Below, piece by piece: positions 6,235 through 15,350 of a stretch of 20,008 nucleotides of DNA (position 1 is its first letter; every line of letters starts with the position of its first letter). The stretch is from CAZJRB01 sp964547995. GTDB taxonomy: Bacteria > Planctomycetota > Planctomycetia > Pirellulales > Thermoguttaceae. A program made the translations under genes and the position numbers. The stretch lies in NCBI GenBank assembly GCA_964547995.1, contig CAZJRB010000128.1, forward strand, positions 1-20,008, given 5' to 3'. The notes below the pieces were generated by a model. The model did not search any database, was not told the origin of the DNA, and was given only the letters and a program-made list of their open reading frames with translations.

Positions 6235-9200
6235 CTTGCCAGCCTTTCGTAATAATCCTTCAGAATCGCGCGATATTCCAGCGGCAACTCGCGGGCGAAG
6301 TTCTCGTTCAGCGCGGCGCGGTCACGTTTTCCGAGTACTTCCCAGTCCAGCTTGCCGTCCGGCGGCCGCTTTCCGCTCACGGCGCCCGGCAGGAAGATCA
6401 GCATATCGCTGTCTTTTTCCGTGTAGATCTCCCCGCCTCCGCCCGGGAGAGGCGGGCCCGGCCCTGCCGGCGGCACATAGAACTCGAGGGCCTTCGCGGC
6501 AATGAAGTGACGCAGACTCGTCGCGGCCATCTTCTGCTCCGTAACGACCTTGGTACGGTCAGAGGCCTTGGCGCCTACAGCGGCCGTGGCGAGACGGCCT
6601 TGCGCCGCCGCAAGTTTCAGATGCAGATTGACGGGCGGCGCCGCTTCGGGCGCCTTCCCCCTGCCTGTTTCTTCAGCGACAGGTTTCCTGGACTGTTTTT
6701 CGCGCACGACGAACGCGCCGCAGGCTTTCTCGAGTTCGCGCAGCTTCGGCTCGTAGTCTTTTAGGAGCTGCGGCTTCGCGGCATGGCTCTCACGATACAG
6801 ATCCTTTTGCCGGGCGGCCACGGTCAATACTTCTTTCAGCAGCACAAAGCCCGGAGGGGGCTTCTGGGCCGGTCCCGGCGCGGCAAGAAGCCTGATCACA
6901 GATTCCATCGTCCTGAGCACCGTGCCCGCATCCGCCTCGAGGGTCTGCTCAGCCTCAACCATCCGTTCCACGGCGGCAACGGTATCACCGTCCTTGAGCT
7001 GTTTTTCGGCCTCGGCCATGTGTGCCACCGAAGGCACAAAGAGGCCCAGCCCGGCGATCTCGTTGATCAGCTTGCTGTACGCCTCGGCCCTTGCTTTCAG
7101 CACGCCCTGCTCTTTGGCGAGCACCGGCGCGTCTACCGCCTCCGCGGAGGCCTTCTCACGCAGTCTCCGCTGCGCTTCCCGAATGAGAACGCCTTCCTGA
7201 AAGGTCTCATGCAGCGATTCGACCATTTCCAGTACATACAGGTACTGCGGGGTGACCGCGTCAATCTTGGTGCGCAGCTCTCCCAATGTCTCGACGATGT
7301 AATCCTGGGCATCGATGGCCTCCTCCGGGTCCTTTTCCTCCAAAGCAATCCCGGCCGAATCCATGTCTTCCTTGGCAAAGAGCATCACAATGTCGGACTT
7401 CACCATGTGCGCGATCGGGTCCAGGGCGGCCAGTATCGCATCCACGGCGTGGACCAGGTTTTTCTGGGGAAGCGCCAGGGCCGGCATGTCGTCCGGGCGG
7501 GTCTTGCGGGTCAGCGCGAGCATATCGCGCTGTTCTTCTTCGATTTCCAACACATAGGAACTCGGCGCGACGGCGTCCTCCGTCCTGGCCAGCATGCCGG
7601 CATAGAGGCCGATGCTCTTTGCGTGCTCCCCAAACAGCTCCCGGGCATCGGCGAGTGCTGCGATTGCCGTCTTCTGGTGTTTGACGGCCTCGCCCGGCTT
7701 GTTGTCTTTCAAGAGGGAATCGGCTTTTCGCATCGGCTGCAAGGCCTCGTCTATGCGGGCAGGAAGCGAAAGCGAGTTCTCCGACGGCGTCGGGGCATTC
7801 CTGATCCGGCCCGCCATTTCCACTGCGAACTCATCAACAGCGTCCGTCAGCGCCTCTTGCGGCGCGACCAGGTAACCGGACTTTATGCCCTTTGCGGCTG
7901 CGTCCTCGGTCTTTTCGAGCAGGCTGAGCTGACGCTCGCCGAATCGCCCAATGCGCTCATCGGTCTCCTTGGCGCCGTAGACCAGCCGCCCCATCCTTAC
8001 CGCCTGTGTCATCTCCACAATGCGCTTGTTGACTATCTCCGCCAGCTCGGCGAAAGAAGACTCCGCCTTGGATTGTGCCTTTTCCGCGGCTTCCCGGTCG
8101 CCTTTCTCGATATGCTCGACCGCCTTCACCATGGCGGCGTCGGTCGCGGCCAGCAGGTCCGCGGCCGGCGGCGGTGAGGGAACAACGTCATCGAACAGGC
8201 GAGCGCGACGAGCGGGAATCTCCGGCATCAGCAGCAACTGCAGGTTCTCATGCAGCGCGGACTGAGCGTCAGCCAGGTCGGCGCGTCTCTCGTTGAACGT
8301 CTTCGCGTCAAGTGCCTTCATCTCACGCCCGAGCGCCTTCAGATCCCCCGCCTGCGACTCGAACAAGTTCATGGCTTTCGCCAGCGCCTCGTGCTCCGCA
8401 CCCATGCGCAGACGGAACTCGGCCTTCAGCAAAGCCGCAATCGCGTCCGACTGAAGCGGTGTGGCTTCAGCAGGCTTTCCGTCGCCAATGAGCGTTGCCG
8501 CGTTCTGCAACCGCGCATCGATGCCGCCGCCCGTCAGATGCTTCACCATGCGTGACAGCGTGAATTCGATCAGCGCGTCATCGATGGTACTTTCCCGCTC
8601 CTTCGGACTGGCCGCAAGCAGGCGGGAGAGCCACTTCCCCAGACGCTCCTGCGCTTCTGCCAATGGAGCCGCGTCTCCCTTCGACAAAGTCGTCCGCAAT
8701 CGCAGCGAAGCCTGAGTCTCGGCAGCCGCGTGCATTTCGCGGGCCATCACGTCGGCGGCATCCCGGAACCCAAGCTGCAGAACCAGCAGGCCCAACTCGC
8801 GGGCGGAGCTGTTCACCCTATGCACGGCACGAGCATGGGTTTGAGCCGAAGCCTTGTCGCCTTGGGGATCGGACTGACCGGCCAACGCTCTCAAAGCGGC
8901 GGCCGCCTCGGAAATATCCCCGGCCGAAATCCTTTGGAGATCTGAACGCAACTGCACAAGCGGCGCGATCAGCGATTGGTCGGTAACGCCGTTCGCCGTC
9001 ATGTCCTCCGTCAGGTCCGATATCCGGCCTGCCAGCTTGTTCAGTCCGCCCCGCATCATATCCTGTCGAACCGCCTCGAGCTGGCAGGTCTGTACGTAGA
9101 CGGGATCGGACCGATCAAGCCGCATCACGACCTCATGCACTTTGCGCTCTTCCCTGTAAGCAGTCCTGAGCCGTGACAGCAGTAGCTGCCGCTGCTTTTG

Positions 9201-10736
9201 GACCCGCGCCAGGTAGTCCTCCATCGTCATGAACTGCATGCGCCGCGCACCCGAGCGAACCCGATGCGGGCCGTTCTCGCCCGGATAGCTGTCGGCCAGC
9301 TCAACCACGAAGGTAACCGTCTGCCCGACCTTGAGGTTCGTCAGGACGGAGCGGTAGTCCCAGTCGATCACCTGTTCGGTCCCGTCAATGGGCTTCGCGG
9401 GGGTGAAAGGAAGCCTGTTCTCTTCTCGTTTGTCGATGCGGTAGCAGACAACGGACTCGGCGATGCCGTGATCATCGCGGCCGCGGAAGGCGAGATCCAG
9501 CTTCCGCCCCAGGGTCGCGTAGATATTTCGTTTGGGCGATGTGAGTTCAACACGTGGGGGGCGGTCCGGCGCCACCTGCAGGTAATTATTCGGGCTGGTG
9601 AATGCGAACCCGTGCTCACGCTCCACCCAGGAGAAACGGTATGCCCGGGATTCAGCGGCCACGCGTTCCGTCTTGATGGTAAGCCCGTCTTCGCTGATCG
9701 CCAGCGGCACCGGTTTCTCGCCGGCCAGGTTCATGGTGGCCTCGCGCACCGGCCGGTCGATCGTGATCGCCCACTTGATCCGAGTCGTTTCGGGGACGGT
9801 GATCGTCAGTGCCTCCACGGTTTCGGTCGGACGCTTCGTATACTCGGGAAACTCGAGTGTCACCTCGGCTTTCTCGATATCCGGCGCGCTGACGACCTCG
9901 ACCGTGTGCCATGGGCTGCGTGCGTCGCCTGCCGTCAGGCGATACTCAAATCCACGGTGGGCGGTTTCTATCCGATACTCACACTCGCCGTTGGCGATGG
10001 GAAGCGTGCGCACACGCGGCCGGCCCTTGCCGGTGCGTAGCGCGATCTTCGCCTTGCGCGGCACCACGCCGGAAACGCGCGCAGCGATCCGGACCGGTTC
10101 GCCTTCCTGCACGACGAGATCGGCCTTCACCAACTCCAACCGGGTGCGCGTCGGATAAGTGATCGCAAGCCACGGCGCAAAGATCCGGCCAAGACCGGCC
10201 ATCACCAAAGGGCCGTTGGTAGCTGCCAGGACGCCGAAGAACAGGGCCGCGATCAGCGCGATCAGCGCCGGGCGACGCAGCGACTGGAAACGAACAGCAT
10301 CTTTCGGCCGTATTCCAACCGCCGATTCCTCTGCCTTTCGACATGTCAAGTCACACAGCGCGTCGGATGTGCCGTGTCGCCGCGCTGAGTCCTTGAACTG
10401 CATAGCGCTAACAAGCAGGCTCTCCATGCCGCCATAGTGATCTTCGATCTGCAGGACCGTGTGCGTGGCATCAAACGGGCGTATAGACTTCCAGCCTGCG
10501 CGCCAGGCTTTGTAAAGCGGAACGCCCAGCACAACCAGGAGAATCGTAAACCGGCCAGCCGTCGGCACATCGGCAAGCCATCTGCTGATCATCCAGTCAA
10601 CCAAGCCACCGGCGAGGAACAGCACCAGCCCCCACCGGACAAACACCAGCCCACCTTCCACGAAGTGCAGCAACTGCTCACGGCGCCAAACGGCCCGGAC
10701 GCGTGTGGCCAGCTTTGTTCCTTGTGAATCGGTCAT
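6231..10736 (-). CDS. Giant DUF4175-like membrane protein with long helical C-terminal region
   Basis: It has 1501 residues from the ATG at 10736, 15 bases after the upstream stop. Two hydrophobic segments (about 28-50 and 62-78) and a third (about 156-172) are the only membrane spans. Next come about 400 residues of beta-rich, Ig-like character (VVQEGEPVRIAARV, VEVVSAPDIEKAEVTLEFPEY, YLQVAPDRPPRVELTSP). The remaining ~950 residues are largely helical and charged, consistent with long coiled-coil or spectrin-like bundles. The order (three TM, beta domains, long helices) and its place after MoxR/DUF58/VWA genes match the DUF4175 type of protein. It ends EYRAILKDYYERLAR. Topology is inferred: the bulk probably lies outside the inner membrane and could span or organise the envelope. 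Function is unknown; no enzymatic motif was recognised. Confidence 0.8.
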   Translation of the reverse strand: MTDSQGTKLATRVRAVWRREQLLHFVEGGLVFVRWGLVLFLAGGLVDWMISRWLADVPTAGRFTILLVVLGVPLYKAWRAGWKSIRPFDATHTVLQIEDHYGGMESLLVSAMQFKDSARRHGTSDALCDLTCRKAEESAVGIRPKDAVRFQSLRRPALIALIAALFFGVLAATNGPLVMAGLGRIFAPWLAITYPTRTRLELVKADLVVQEGEPVRIAARVSGVVPRKAKIALRTGKGRPRVRTLPIANGECEYRIETAHRGFEYRLTAGDARSPWHTVEVVSAPDIEKAEVTLEFPEYTKRPTETVEALTITVPETTRIKWAITIDRPVREATMNLAGEKPVPLAISEDGLTIKTERVAAESRAYRFSWVEREHGFAFTSPNNYLQVAPDRPPRVELTSPKRNIYATLGRKLDLAFRGRDDHGIAESVVCYRIDKREENRLPFTPAKPIDGTEQVIDWDYRSVLTNLKVGQTVTFVVELADSYPGENGPHRVRSGARRMQFMTMEDYLARVQKQRQLLLSRLRTAYREERKVHEVVMRLDRSDPVYVQTCQLEAVRQDMMRGGLNKLAGRISDLTEDMTANGVTDQSLIAPLVQLRSDLQRISAGDISEAAAALRALAGQSDPQGDKASAQTHARAVHRVNSSARELGLLVLQLGFRDAADVMAREMHAAAETQASLRLRTTLSKGDAAPLAEAQERLGKWLSRLLAASPKERESTIDDALIEFTLSRMVKHLTGGGIDARLQNAATLIGDGKPAEATPLQSDAIAALLKAEFRLRMGAEHEALAKAMNLFESQAGDLKALGREMKALDAKTFNERRADLADAQSALHENLQLLLMPEIPARRARLFDDVVPSPPPAADLLAATDAAMVKAVEHIEKGDREAAEKAQSKAESSFAELAEIVNKRIVEMTQAVRMGRLVYGAKETDERIGRFGERQLSLLEKTEDAAAKGIKSGYLVAPQEALTDAVDEFAVEMAGRIRNAPTPSENSLSLPARIDEALQPMRKADSLLKDNKPGEAVKHQKTAIAALADARELFGEHAKSIGLYAGMLARTEDAVAPSSYVLEIEEEQRDMLALTRKTRPDDMPALALPQKNLVHAVDAILAALDPIAHMVKSDIVMLFAKEDMDSAGIALEEKDPEEAIDAQDYIVETLGELRTKIDAVTPQYLYVLEMVESLHETFQEGVLIREAQRRLREKASAEAVDAPVLAKEQGVLKARAEAYSKLINEIAGLGLFVPSVAHMAEAEKQLKDGDTVAAVERMVEAEQTLEADAGTVLRTMESVIRLLAAPGPAQKPPPGFVLLKEVLTVAARQKDLYRESHAAKPQLLKDYEPKLRELEKACGAFVVREKQSRKPVAEETGRGKAPEAAPPVNLHLKLAAAQGRLATAAVGAKASDRTKVVTEQKMAATSLRHFIAAKALEFYVPPAGPGPPLPGGGGEIYTEKDSDMLIFLPGAVSGKRPPDGKLDWEVLGKRDRAALNENFARELPLEYRAILKDYYERLAR

Positions 10737-10751
10737 GATTTCTCTTTCGGA

Positions 10752-12911
10752 CTATTCCCCAATGGTCACCGGTGCCAGCGTGAAATCGCGAATAGTCAAA
10801 CCGCGTATGAGGTTCTCTCCACCACGACGCGAAAAGGTGAGTACGTTCTTCCCCTTGACCAGAGAGATCTCGACCGGCTTGGTCTTATCCCACATGCCAA
10901 CAGTCAGGGGCAACTCGATATCGATCGCCTTTTTGGCGCCATTGGCCGCGACCAGGAGGTGCTGATCCCAACTGGGAACAACCACGCGCGCGGTGAGCGC
11001 GTATTTGCCGGCTTTCGGGGAATCGAAGGTGTATTCGAACTCCTCGGGCGTCCCGAGTCGGTTGTAGTGCAGTTGCATCCCGCCGAGGTTACTCTTCATA
11101 AAAACGATCTTGGCCGTGCTCTTCGTCGGTTTACTGCAGGCAGCCGCCGGAATCGTGATGACCCCATCGCTGCCAACGACTATTCTTCTATCCTCTTCGG
11201 TTATCGTGACTGCCTTTGCTTTCTCTTCTACCTTCGATTCATTTGCTTCGCCAATGTCTTCGCCGACCGCGGCCAGCGCCGCGGCCTTGGCCTCTTCGAT
11301 GATCGCCCGCTGGCGACGGAGGGCCACGCCATTCCAGAATTCGGGAACGGCGGCGTAGCGCCCGTAGGTCCGCTTCTCTCCCAAGACGTCGCCGATCCAG
11401 TAGGCCCGCTTGACCTGGAGGAACGTCTTCCTGTAATCGCGAGCCTGCGTAATCGCGAGGAAACTGAGGTCCTTGTTGCCCTTTCCCCAGACCCAGCCGG
11501 AACCCCAGCCTCCGCCTAAGTTGACCACCCAGCCTTTGGGCGTCCAGTGAGTCAGGGAAGCGTGGCCTTGCTGCGGACGCGCAGTGGTCGGAATGCCGAA
11601 GGCTCGCAGAATGAAACGGCCGAAGAAAGCGCGCCGGCCGCAAACCCCGCCGTTCATGAGGATATTCTGGAAGAACTCCAGCTGGGGTAGGTCGTCTTTG
11701 TTGTACTGCGATCCGTACCGGACATCGCTCCTGACCAGTCCCACGTAACGCCAGCGGTAATCCGGGTTGGAGATATGGTCGGGCCGATAGTTGCGGAGCA
11801 TCTCGCGGCCCCAGGTGAGGACTTCAGTCGGCTCGTCGCCGTTTACGACCATCCGGTAGTCCCATACGCTTCGACCGGGGAAGCCCGGATCCAGTTCGCC
11901 GCCCAGGTACGCCTTCTCGTAATGAAGGTAGCGATTCACCGGATCCACGGTCTTCGGCGCGTCGGTCTTCGCCGTAGCATTCCTTCGTCGGACCGGCACC
12001 GCATGTTCCAGGGCTACAGCCAGCGCCAGCCGTAGCAGAACACCGCTTTCCGCCTTCTTGCTCGCTTTTTGTATGCAGGTGAAGATCTCCATTGCCTGGC
12101 CATACTTGCCGCCCTTGGCACCATCCGCCACCGCCATCTGGATCATCAGTTCCTCATCAGCCAGAAGCGTCTCAACCAGCGCCTCCTGTTCTTCCCTCTG
12201 CTGGGCAAACTCTGCCAGACCACGCGGCGTGGCCTCGAACAGGACGACGTATTTCGCCAATTTGCCATCCAGGTTGCTGTTTGCCAGCAGAAGACCGAGA
12301 TCGAGACCATCTAAGACCTTCAGGATATTGTCACGCGCCCGGGCCAGCGATTCCTCGGCTTCCTCGAGTTCCTTGATCAACCTTGGCTCATCACGTTCTG
12401 CCTTGGCCAACGCTTCCTTGCGCTTTTTGAGTTCTCTGATCCCAGCGTCCCGATGCTTCTGCCATCTGACCAGCTCTTCCTGCGCCGCATTGTGTTCGGT
12501 TTCGGTGGTCGCCTTCTCCAGCTTCTCCTGCGCCATTGCGATATTCTTCTCGGCACTGCCGATCCACTCCCACGCGTGATCCACCAAGGCTTTTGCTGTT
12601 TGAGCCGTATTCAGGCGCTGCTGCGCCGCATTCACCACCGCCTTGGCCGCCGTTTCGGCCTCAACGGCCTTCAGATAGGCGGCTTTCTTCTGCTCGTCCA
12701 CTTCCGGCACGGCCTCCTGAAGCTCCGCCTTCAGCGCCTTTAGCTGCCCCGCGTATCGCACTTCAAGCTTCTGCCCGGCCTCCGTGAGCTGAGCTTCCGC
12801 CGGAGCGGCCGCCAATGCCCCGGACCTGCACGCAACCATTGCTGCGACCACACACACCGCTGCCGTCAGCATTCTTCCCGGCATGCATCCGAAACCTGAA
12901 ACCGTCTTCAT
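10752..12911 (-). CDS. Secreted transglutaminase-like protein A with N-terminal coiled coil
   Basis: It has 719 residues from the ATG at 12911, which overlaps the upstream TGA (ATGA). The open frame continues to 12980 but overlaps the VWA gene by 72 bases and would put 23 residues before the signal peptide. The signal peptide (MLTAAVCVVAAM...GALAA) is followed by about 200 residues of charged heptad-like helix, probably coiled coil, which paralogue B largely lacks. The transglutaminase-like core has GGVCGRRAFFG with Cys424, AFGIP, then GHASLTHW with His450 and His455, then GWVVN, where Asn464 sits where the catalytic Asp is expected. The C-terminal domain resembles a carbohydrate-binding beta sandwich (SPKAGKYALTARV, KPVEISLVKGKN). 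It shares RNYRPDH and YRWRY blocks with the protein at 413-2305. It lies between the VWA and DUF4175 genes, so it is probably part of the same envelope complex. Activity is uncertain. Confidence 0.85.
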   Translation of the reverse strand: MKTVSGFGCMPGRMLTAAVCVVAAMVACRSGALAAAPAEAQLTEAGQKLEVRYAGQLKALKAELQEAVPEVDEQKKAAYLKAVEAETAAKAVVNAAQQRLNTAQTAKALVDHAWEWIGSAEKNIAMAQEKLEKATTETEHNAAQEELVRWQKHRDAGIRELKKRKEALAKAERDEPRLIKELEEAEESLARARDNILKVLDGLDLGLLLANSNLDGKLAKYVVLFEATPRGLAEFAQQREEQEALVETLLADEELMIQMAVADGAKGGKYGQAMEIFTCIQKASKKAESGVLLRLALAVALEHAVPVRRRNATAKTDAPKTVDPVNRYLHYEKAYLGGELDPGFPGRSVWDYRMVVNGDEPTEVLTWGREMLRNYRPDHISNPDYRWRYVGLVRSDVRYGSQYNKDDLPQLEFFQNILMNGGVCGRRAFFGRFILRAFGIPTTARPQQGHASLTHWTPKGWVVNLGGGWGSGWVWGKGNKDLSFLAITQARDYRKTFLQVKRAYWIGDVLGEKRTYGRYAAVPEFWNGVALRRQRAIIEEAKAAALAAVGEDIGEANESKVEEKAKAVTITEEDRRIVVGSDGVITIPAAACSKPTKSTAKIVFMKSNLGGMQLHYNRLGTPEEFEYTFDSPKAGKYALTARVVVPSWDQHLLVAANGAKKAIDIELPLTVGMWDKTKPVEISLVKGKNVLTFSRRGGENLIRGLTIRDFTLAPVTIGE
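12889..12902 (-). repeat. GTTTCAG heptamer pair at the transglutaminase-like A gene start
   Basis: One GTTTCAG unit is followed by GTTTCGG on the coding strand, starting nine bases after the A of the ATG at 12911. It matches the start and end units of the longer array at 6194-6228. Confidence 0.6.
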
Positions 12912-15295
12912 GGCAGATCGTATCTCCTTCTGATAATCCATTCCGTGCCCATCAGTGCGACCAGCAATAGTACGATCCATGCGTTATCCCACAGCGGGAT
13001 TTCGGTCGTGTAGGTTTCCTCGTGTCGCTGAAGACTGAGCAGGGACGGAAGATCCTTGATCTGAAGCATGGCGAGGCACTTCCCGCCGGAGAGTTCCGCG
13101 ATGGTGCGCAGCCGTTCGATCTGCATGTCTGTGTTCGCCATCTCCGGCTCGACATCCGCAACCTGGAACTCGGTCGTGTTGGACAGCGAGCGATCGCCCT
13201 CGTTTGCCTCCACCCGGTAGCGTCCGGGACGCGTTGGCGAGAAGAACCCCTCATAAAGCCCCGGATACTCAGCGTCAGGGCGCAACGCCACGCTCTGCGA
13301 CTGGGCGCCCGGCACGTCCAGTGGAATCACCCTGACTTCGAAACCCGACTGCACGATCGGCTCGAACCTGTCGTCGAGCAGGTGGGCGTAAAGCTGCACC
13401 TGCCCGTCTACCGGGTACATCGCCCGGTCCGTTTCCAACCGGATGCGCTTGTGTTCACCCATTAGGCGCGAAAGTGTCAGGAACTGGATGCACTGCGACC
13501 AGACCCGCCAGTGATACTTGTCGCCGGTCTTGAAACGCAACAGCCACATGCGGTCCGTACCCATGAGCATGCATTTGCCTGTTCCGTAACGCTGCCACGC
13601 GACCAGCGGATACGGGTCAACACGGGAGCCGTCGTCGGAAAGCGTCATCAGCACGGTGGCCCCGGAACGCGCTTCGAGCAGAGGGGGCACGCGGACCAGC
13701 GGCGCCACACGGCTCCACACATTGTCGTTCTCTTCCCGGTCGTGCTCCAGCGTCATGACCAGGCTGCTGCGGCCCTCGGGGGTGAGCGCCGGATAGACGG
13801 CGTCATCCACAACTTCCCATTCGCCGTCAGGATCAAACGTGACGGGAAGCATCTTTTCCACGGGTGTCCCTGAGAAACTGGACGGCGCAAAGCGCGCACC
13901 GCAGAGCATCAGGAGCGATCCGCCGCGCTCCCTTACCAGCTCCTCGAGCCTGAGATACTCGTCGGCGCTGAAGAACTCCGAGTCCACATCGCCGAGAATG
14001 ACCAGATCGTACGTGAACGCGTCGTCACGTTTCTCGGGAAAGCGCGCGATGTACTCGGATGAATTGCTCGCGATTTCCGGGCCGGCGCGCGTGGCGATGA
14101 ATGTCGCGTTGATCCGGGGATCGCGCTTGAGCATGGCGCGCAGGTAACGGTACTCCCAGCGGGCGCTGCCCTCAATGCAGAGCACATGGATCTTCTCGTT
14201 GACAACTCGCACGCTGCGTTGGACCAGGTTGTTTTCCGCGGTCGCTTCATCGGCGAAGGGCTCGATGGCGATTTCGACCTGTGCGGCGCCTTTCTCGTGA
14301 AGGTCCACGTTGAAGAAGATATCCTCGAATTGCAGGCCGCCGGCAAGCCTGACGCTGCGCTGCGCCACACTGCGCCCGTTGAGACGCACGGTGATGGAAG
14401 CCCTGCGCTTCTCATAACCTTTGGAGCGGATCTGCACGCGTACCGGGACTTTGTCTCCGGAAAACGCGACTTCCTGCATCACAATGTTGCGGATGGACAC
14501 GTCGTCAGGGTCGGCAAGTCCCATCGGCACCGGGTAAACCGGTACGCCCCGGATGCCCAGGTCATGCAGCACGGACCCCGCACGCCGGGAAGACGTGTCC
14601 CGCCCGTCCGAAAGAAGCACGATACCCGCCAACGGCACGCCGCGGTCGGAGCTTGCCACCGCCTCGAGCGAGTCGGCAATGGACGTCCCCGTTTCCTCGG
14701 CGAGCAGACCGGCCAGGGCGTTGGTAGCCAGGGCTGCGTCCTCGCCAAGCATACGAACCGTTGTGCCGAATGCATAGTAGCTAATATCAAGATCCTCACC
14801 CAGTTCGTCGAATACGGGCCGTGCCGATTTTGAAATCAGGTTCCCTGCGAGGTCGATCCTGGACGCCGCGGCTATGGCTTCGCGCTGCTTGGTGCCGAGC
14901 GACGCGGAAGCCCGCTGCACATCGCCGGTGTCAGACTGCGAAAGCATGCCGAGTGCCACTGCCGCGTCGACAACGTCGGCAGGCCTCTTCCGCTGGTCCC
15001 TGATCGACATGCTCTCGGAGACATCGATCAGGACCGGCAAACGCCGCTTGACCCGCCGCGACTTCATGAGTACCGCCATGGGCTCGAACAGAGTCATCAC
15101 GACCAGAAGCAGGACTATAAACCGTGCGGCTGCGAGTCCGGCACGTACATGACCGGGAAGACCTCGCTGCCGCCTGTAGAGAAAGGCGGTCAGCAGCACA
15201 ACCGCGGCCAGTGCAGAGAGCATGACCACCGGCGGCGCCGGCCTCCCCCACATCAGTTCCTTGATGCCGGTGATGTTTGTTAGCCAGTTAGACAT
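12908..15295 (-). CDS. Membrane VWA protein with glutamine-amidotransferase-like domain (large)
   Basis: It has 795 residues. Two N-terminal membrane segments (about 23-40 and 57-75) precede a von Willebrand factor A domain with a complete-looking MIDAS: DVSESM at 91-96, TGTSIADSL, and LLSDGRDTS. A beta-rich stretch leads into a class-I glutamine-amidotransferase-like fold (HVLCIEGSARWEYRYL..., then YDLVILGDVDSEFF, then GGSLLMLCGARF). A beta domain follows, and a C-terminal membrane helix (AWIVLLLVALMGTEWII) ends at RRRYDLP. This layout is common among PVC VWA proteins encoded beside MoxR and DUF58. The VWA and amidotransferase-like parts lie between the N- and C-terminal anchors and so probably in the periplasm. 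The start at 15295 has only a weak ribosome site; the gene begins 34 bases after the previous stop. The MIDAS metal site is the likely target of MoxR-driven maturation, by family analogy. Confidence 0.85.
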   Translation of the reverse strand: MSNWLTNITGIKELMWGRPAPPVVMLSALAAVVLLTAFLYRRQRGLPGHVRAGLAAARFIVLLLVVMTLFEPMAVLMKSRRVKRRLPVLIDVSESMSIRDQRKRPADVVDAAVALGMLSQSDTGDVQRASASLGTKQREAIAAASRIDLAGNLISKSARPVFDELGEDLDISYYAFGTTVRMLGEDAALATNALAGLLAEETGTSIADSLEAVASSDRGVPLAGIVLLSDGRDTSSRRAGSVLHDLGIRGVPVYPVPMGLADPDDVSIRNIVMQEVAFSGDKVPVRVQIRSKGYEKRRASITVRLNGRSVAQRSVRLAGGLQFEDIFFNVDLHEKGAAQVEIAIEPFADEATAENNLVQRSVRVVNEKIHVLCIEGSARWEYRYLRAMLKRDPRINATFIATRAGPEIASNSSEYIARFPEKRDDAFTYDLVILGDVDSEFFSADEYLRLEELVRERGGSLLMLCGARFAPSSFSGTPVEKMLPVTFDPDGEWEVVDDAVYPALTPEGRSSLVMTLEHDREENDNVWSRVAPLVRVPPLLEARSGATVLMTLSDDGSRVDPYPLVAWQRYGTGKCMLMGTDRMWLLRFKTGDKYHWRVWSQCIQFLTLSRLMGEHKRIRLETDRAMYPVDGQVQLYAHLLDDRFEPIVQSGFEVRVIPLDVPGAQSQSVALRPDAEYPGLYEGFFSPTRPGRYRVEANEGDRSLSNTTEFQVADVEPEMANTDMQIERLRTIAELSGGKCLAMLQIKDLPSLLSLQRHEETYTTEIPLWDNAWIVLLLVALMGTEWIIRRRYDLP

Positions 15296-15320
15296 CGGTT
15301 ACATCCGCACAGCGGTTCTC

Positions 15321-15350
15321 CATTCGTGTCTATTCGCGTCCATTCGTGGT
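15321..15350. repeat. CATTCGTGTC-type decamer repeat, three units, spanning a stop codon
   Basis: Three adjacent 10-base units on the plus strand: CATTCGTGTC, TATTCGCGTC and CATTCGTGGT. The TAG stop of the BatA-like gene straddles units one and two, and its last residues (TTNGRE) are encoded by the repeat. I recall similar tracts from intergenic DNA of environmental bacteria, but cannot check. Confidence 0.7.

Noticed and set aside
6783..8177. 464-codon plus-strand open frame opposite the DUF4175-like gene
   Set aside because: It is fully antisense to a convincing gene; the product is rich in H, R, G and L with no domain, and such frames are expected in GC-rich DNA.
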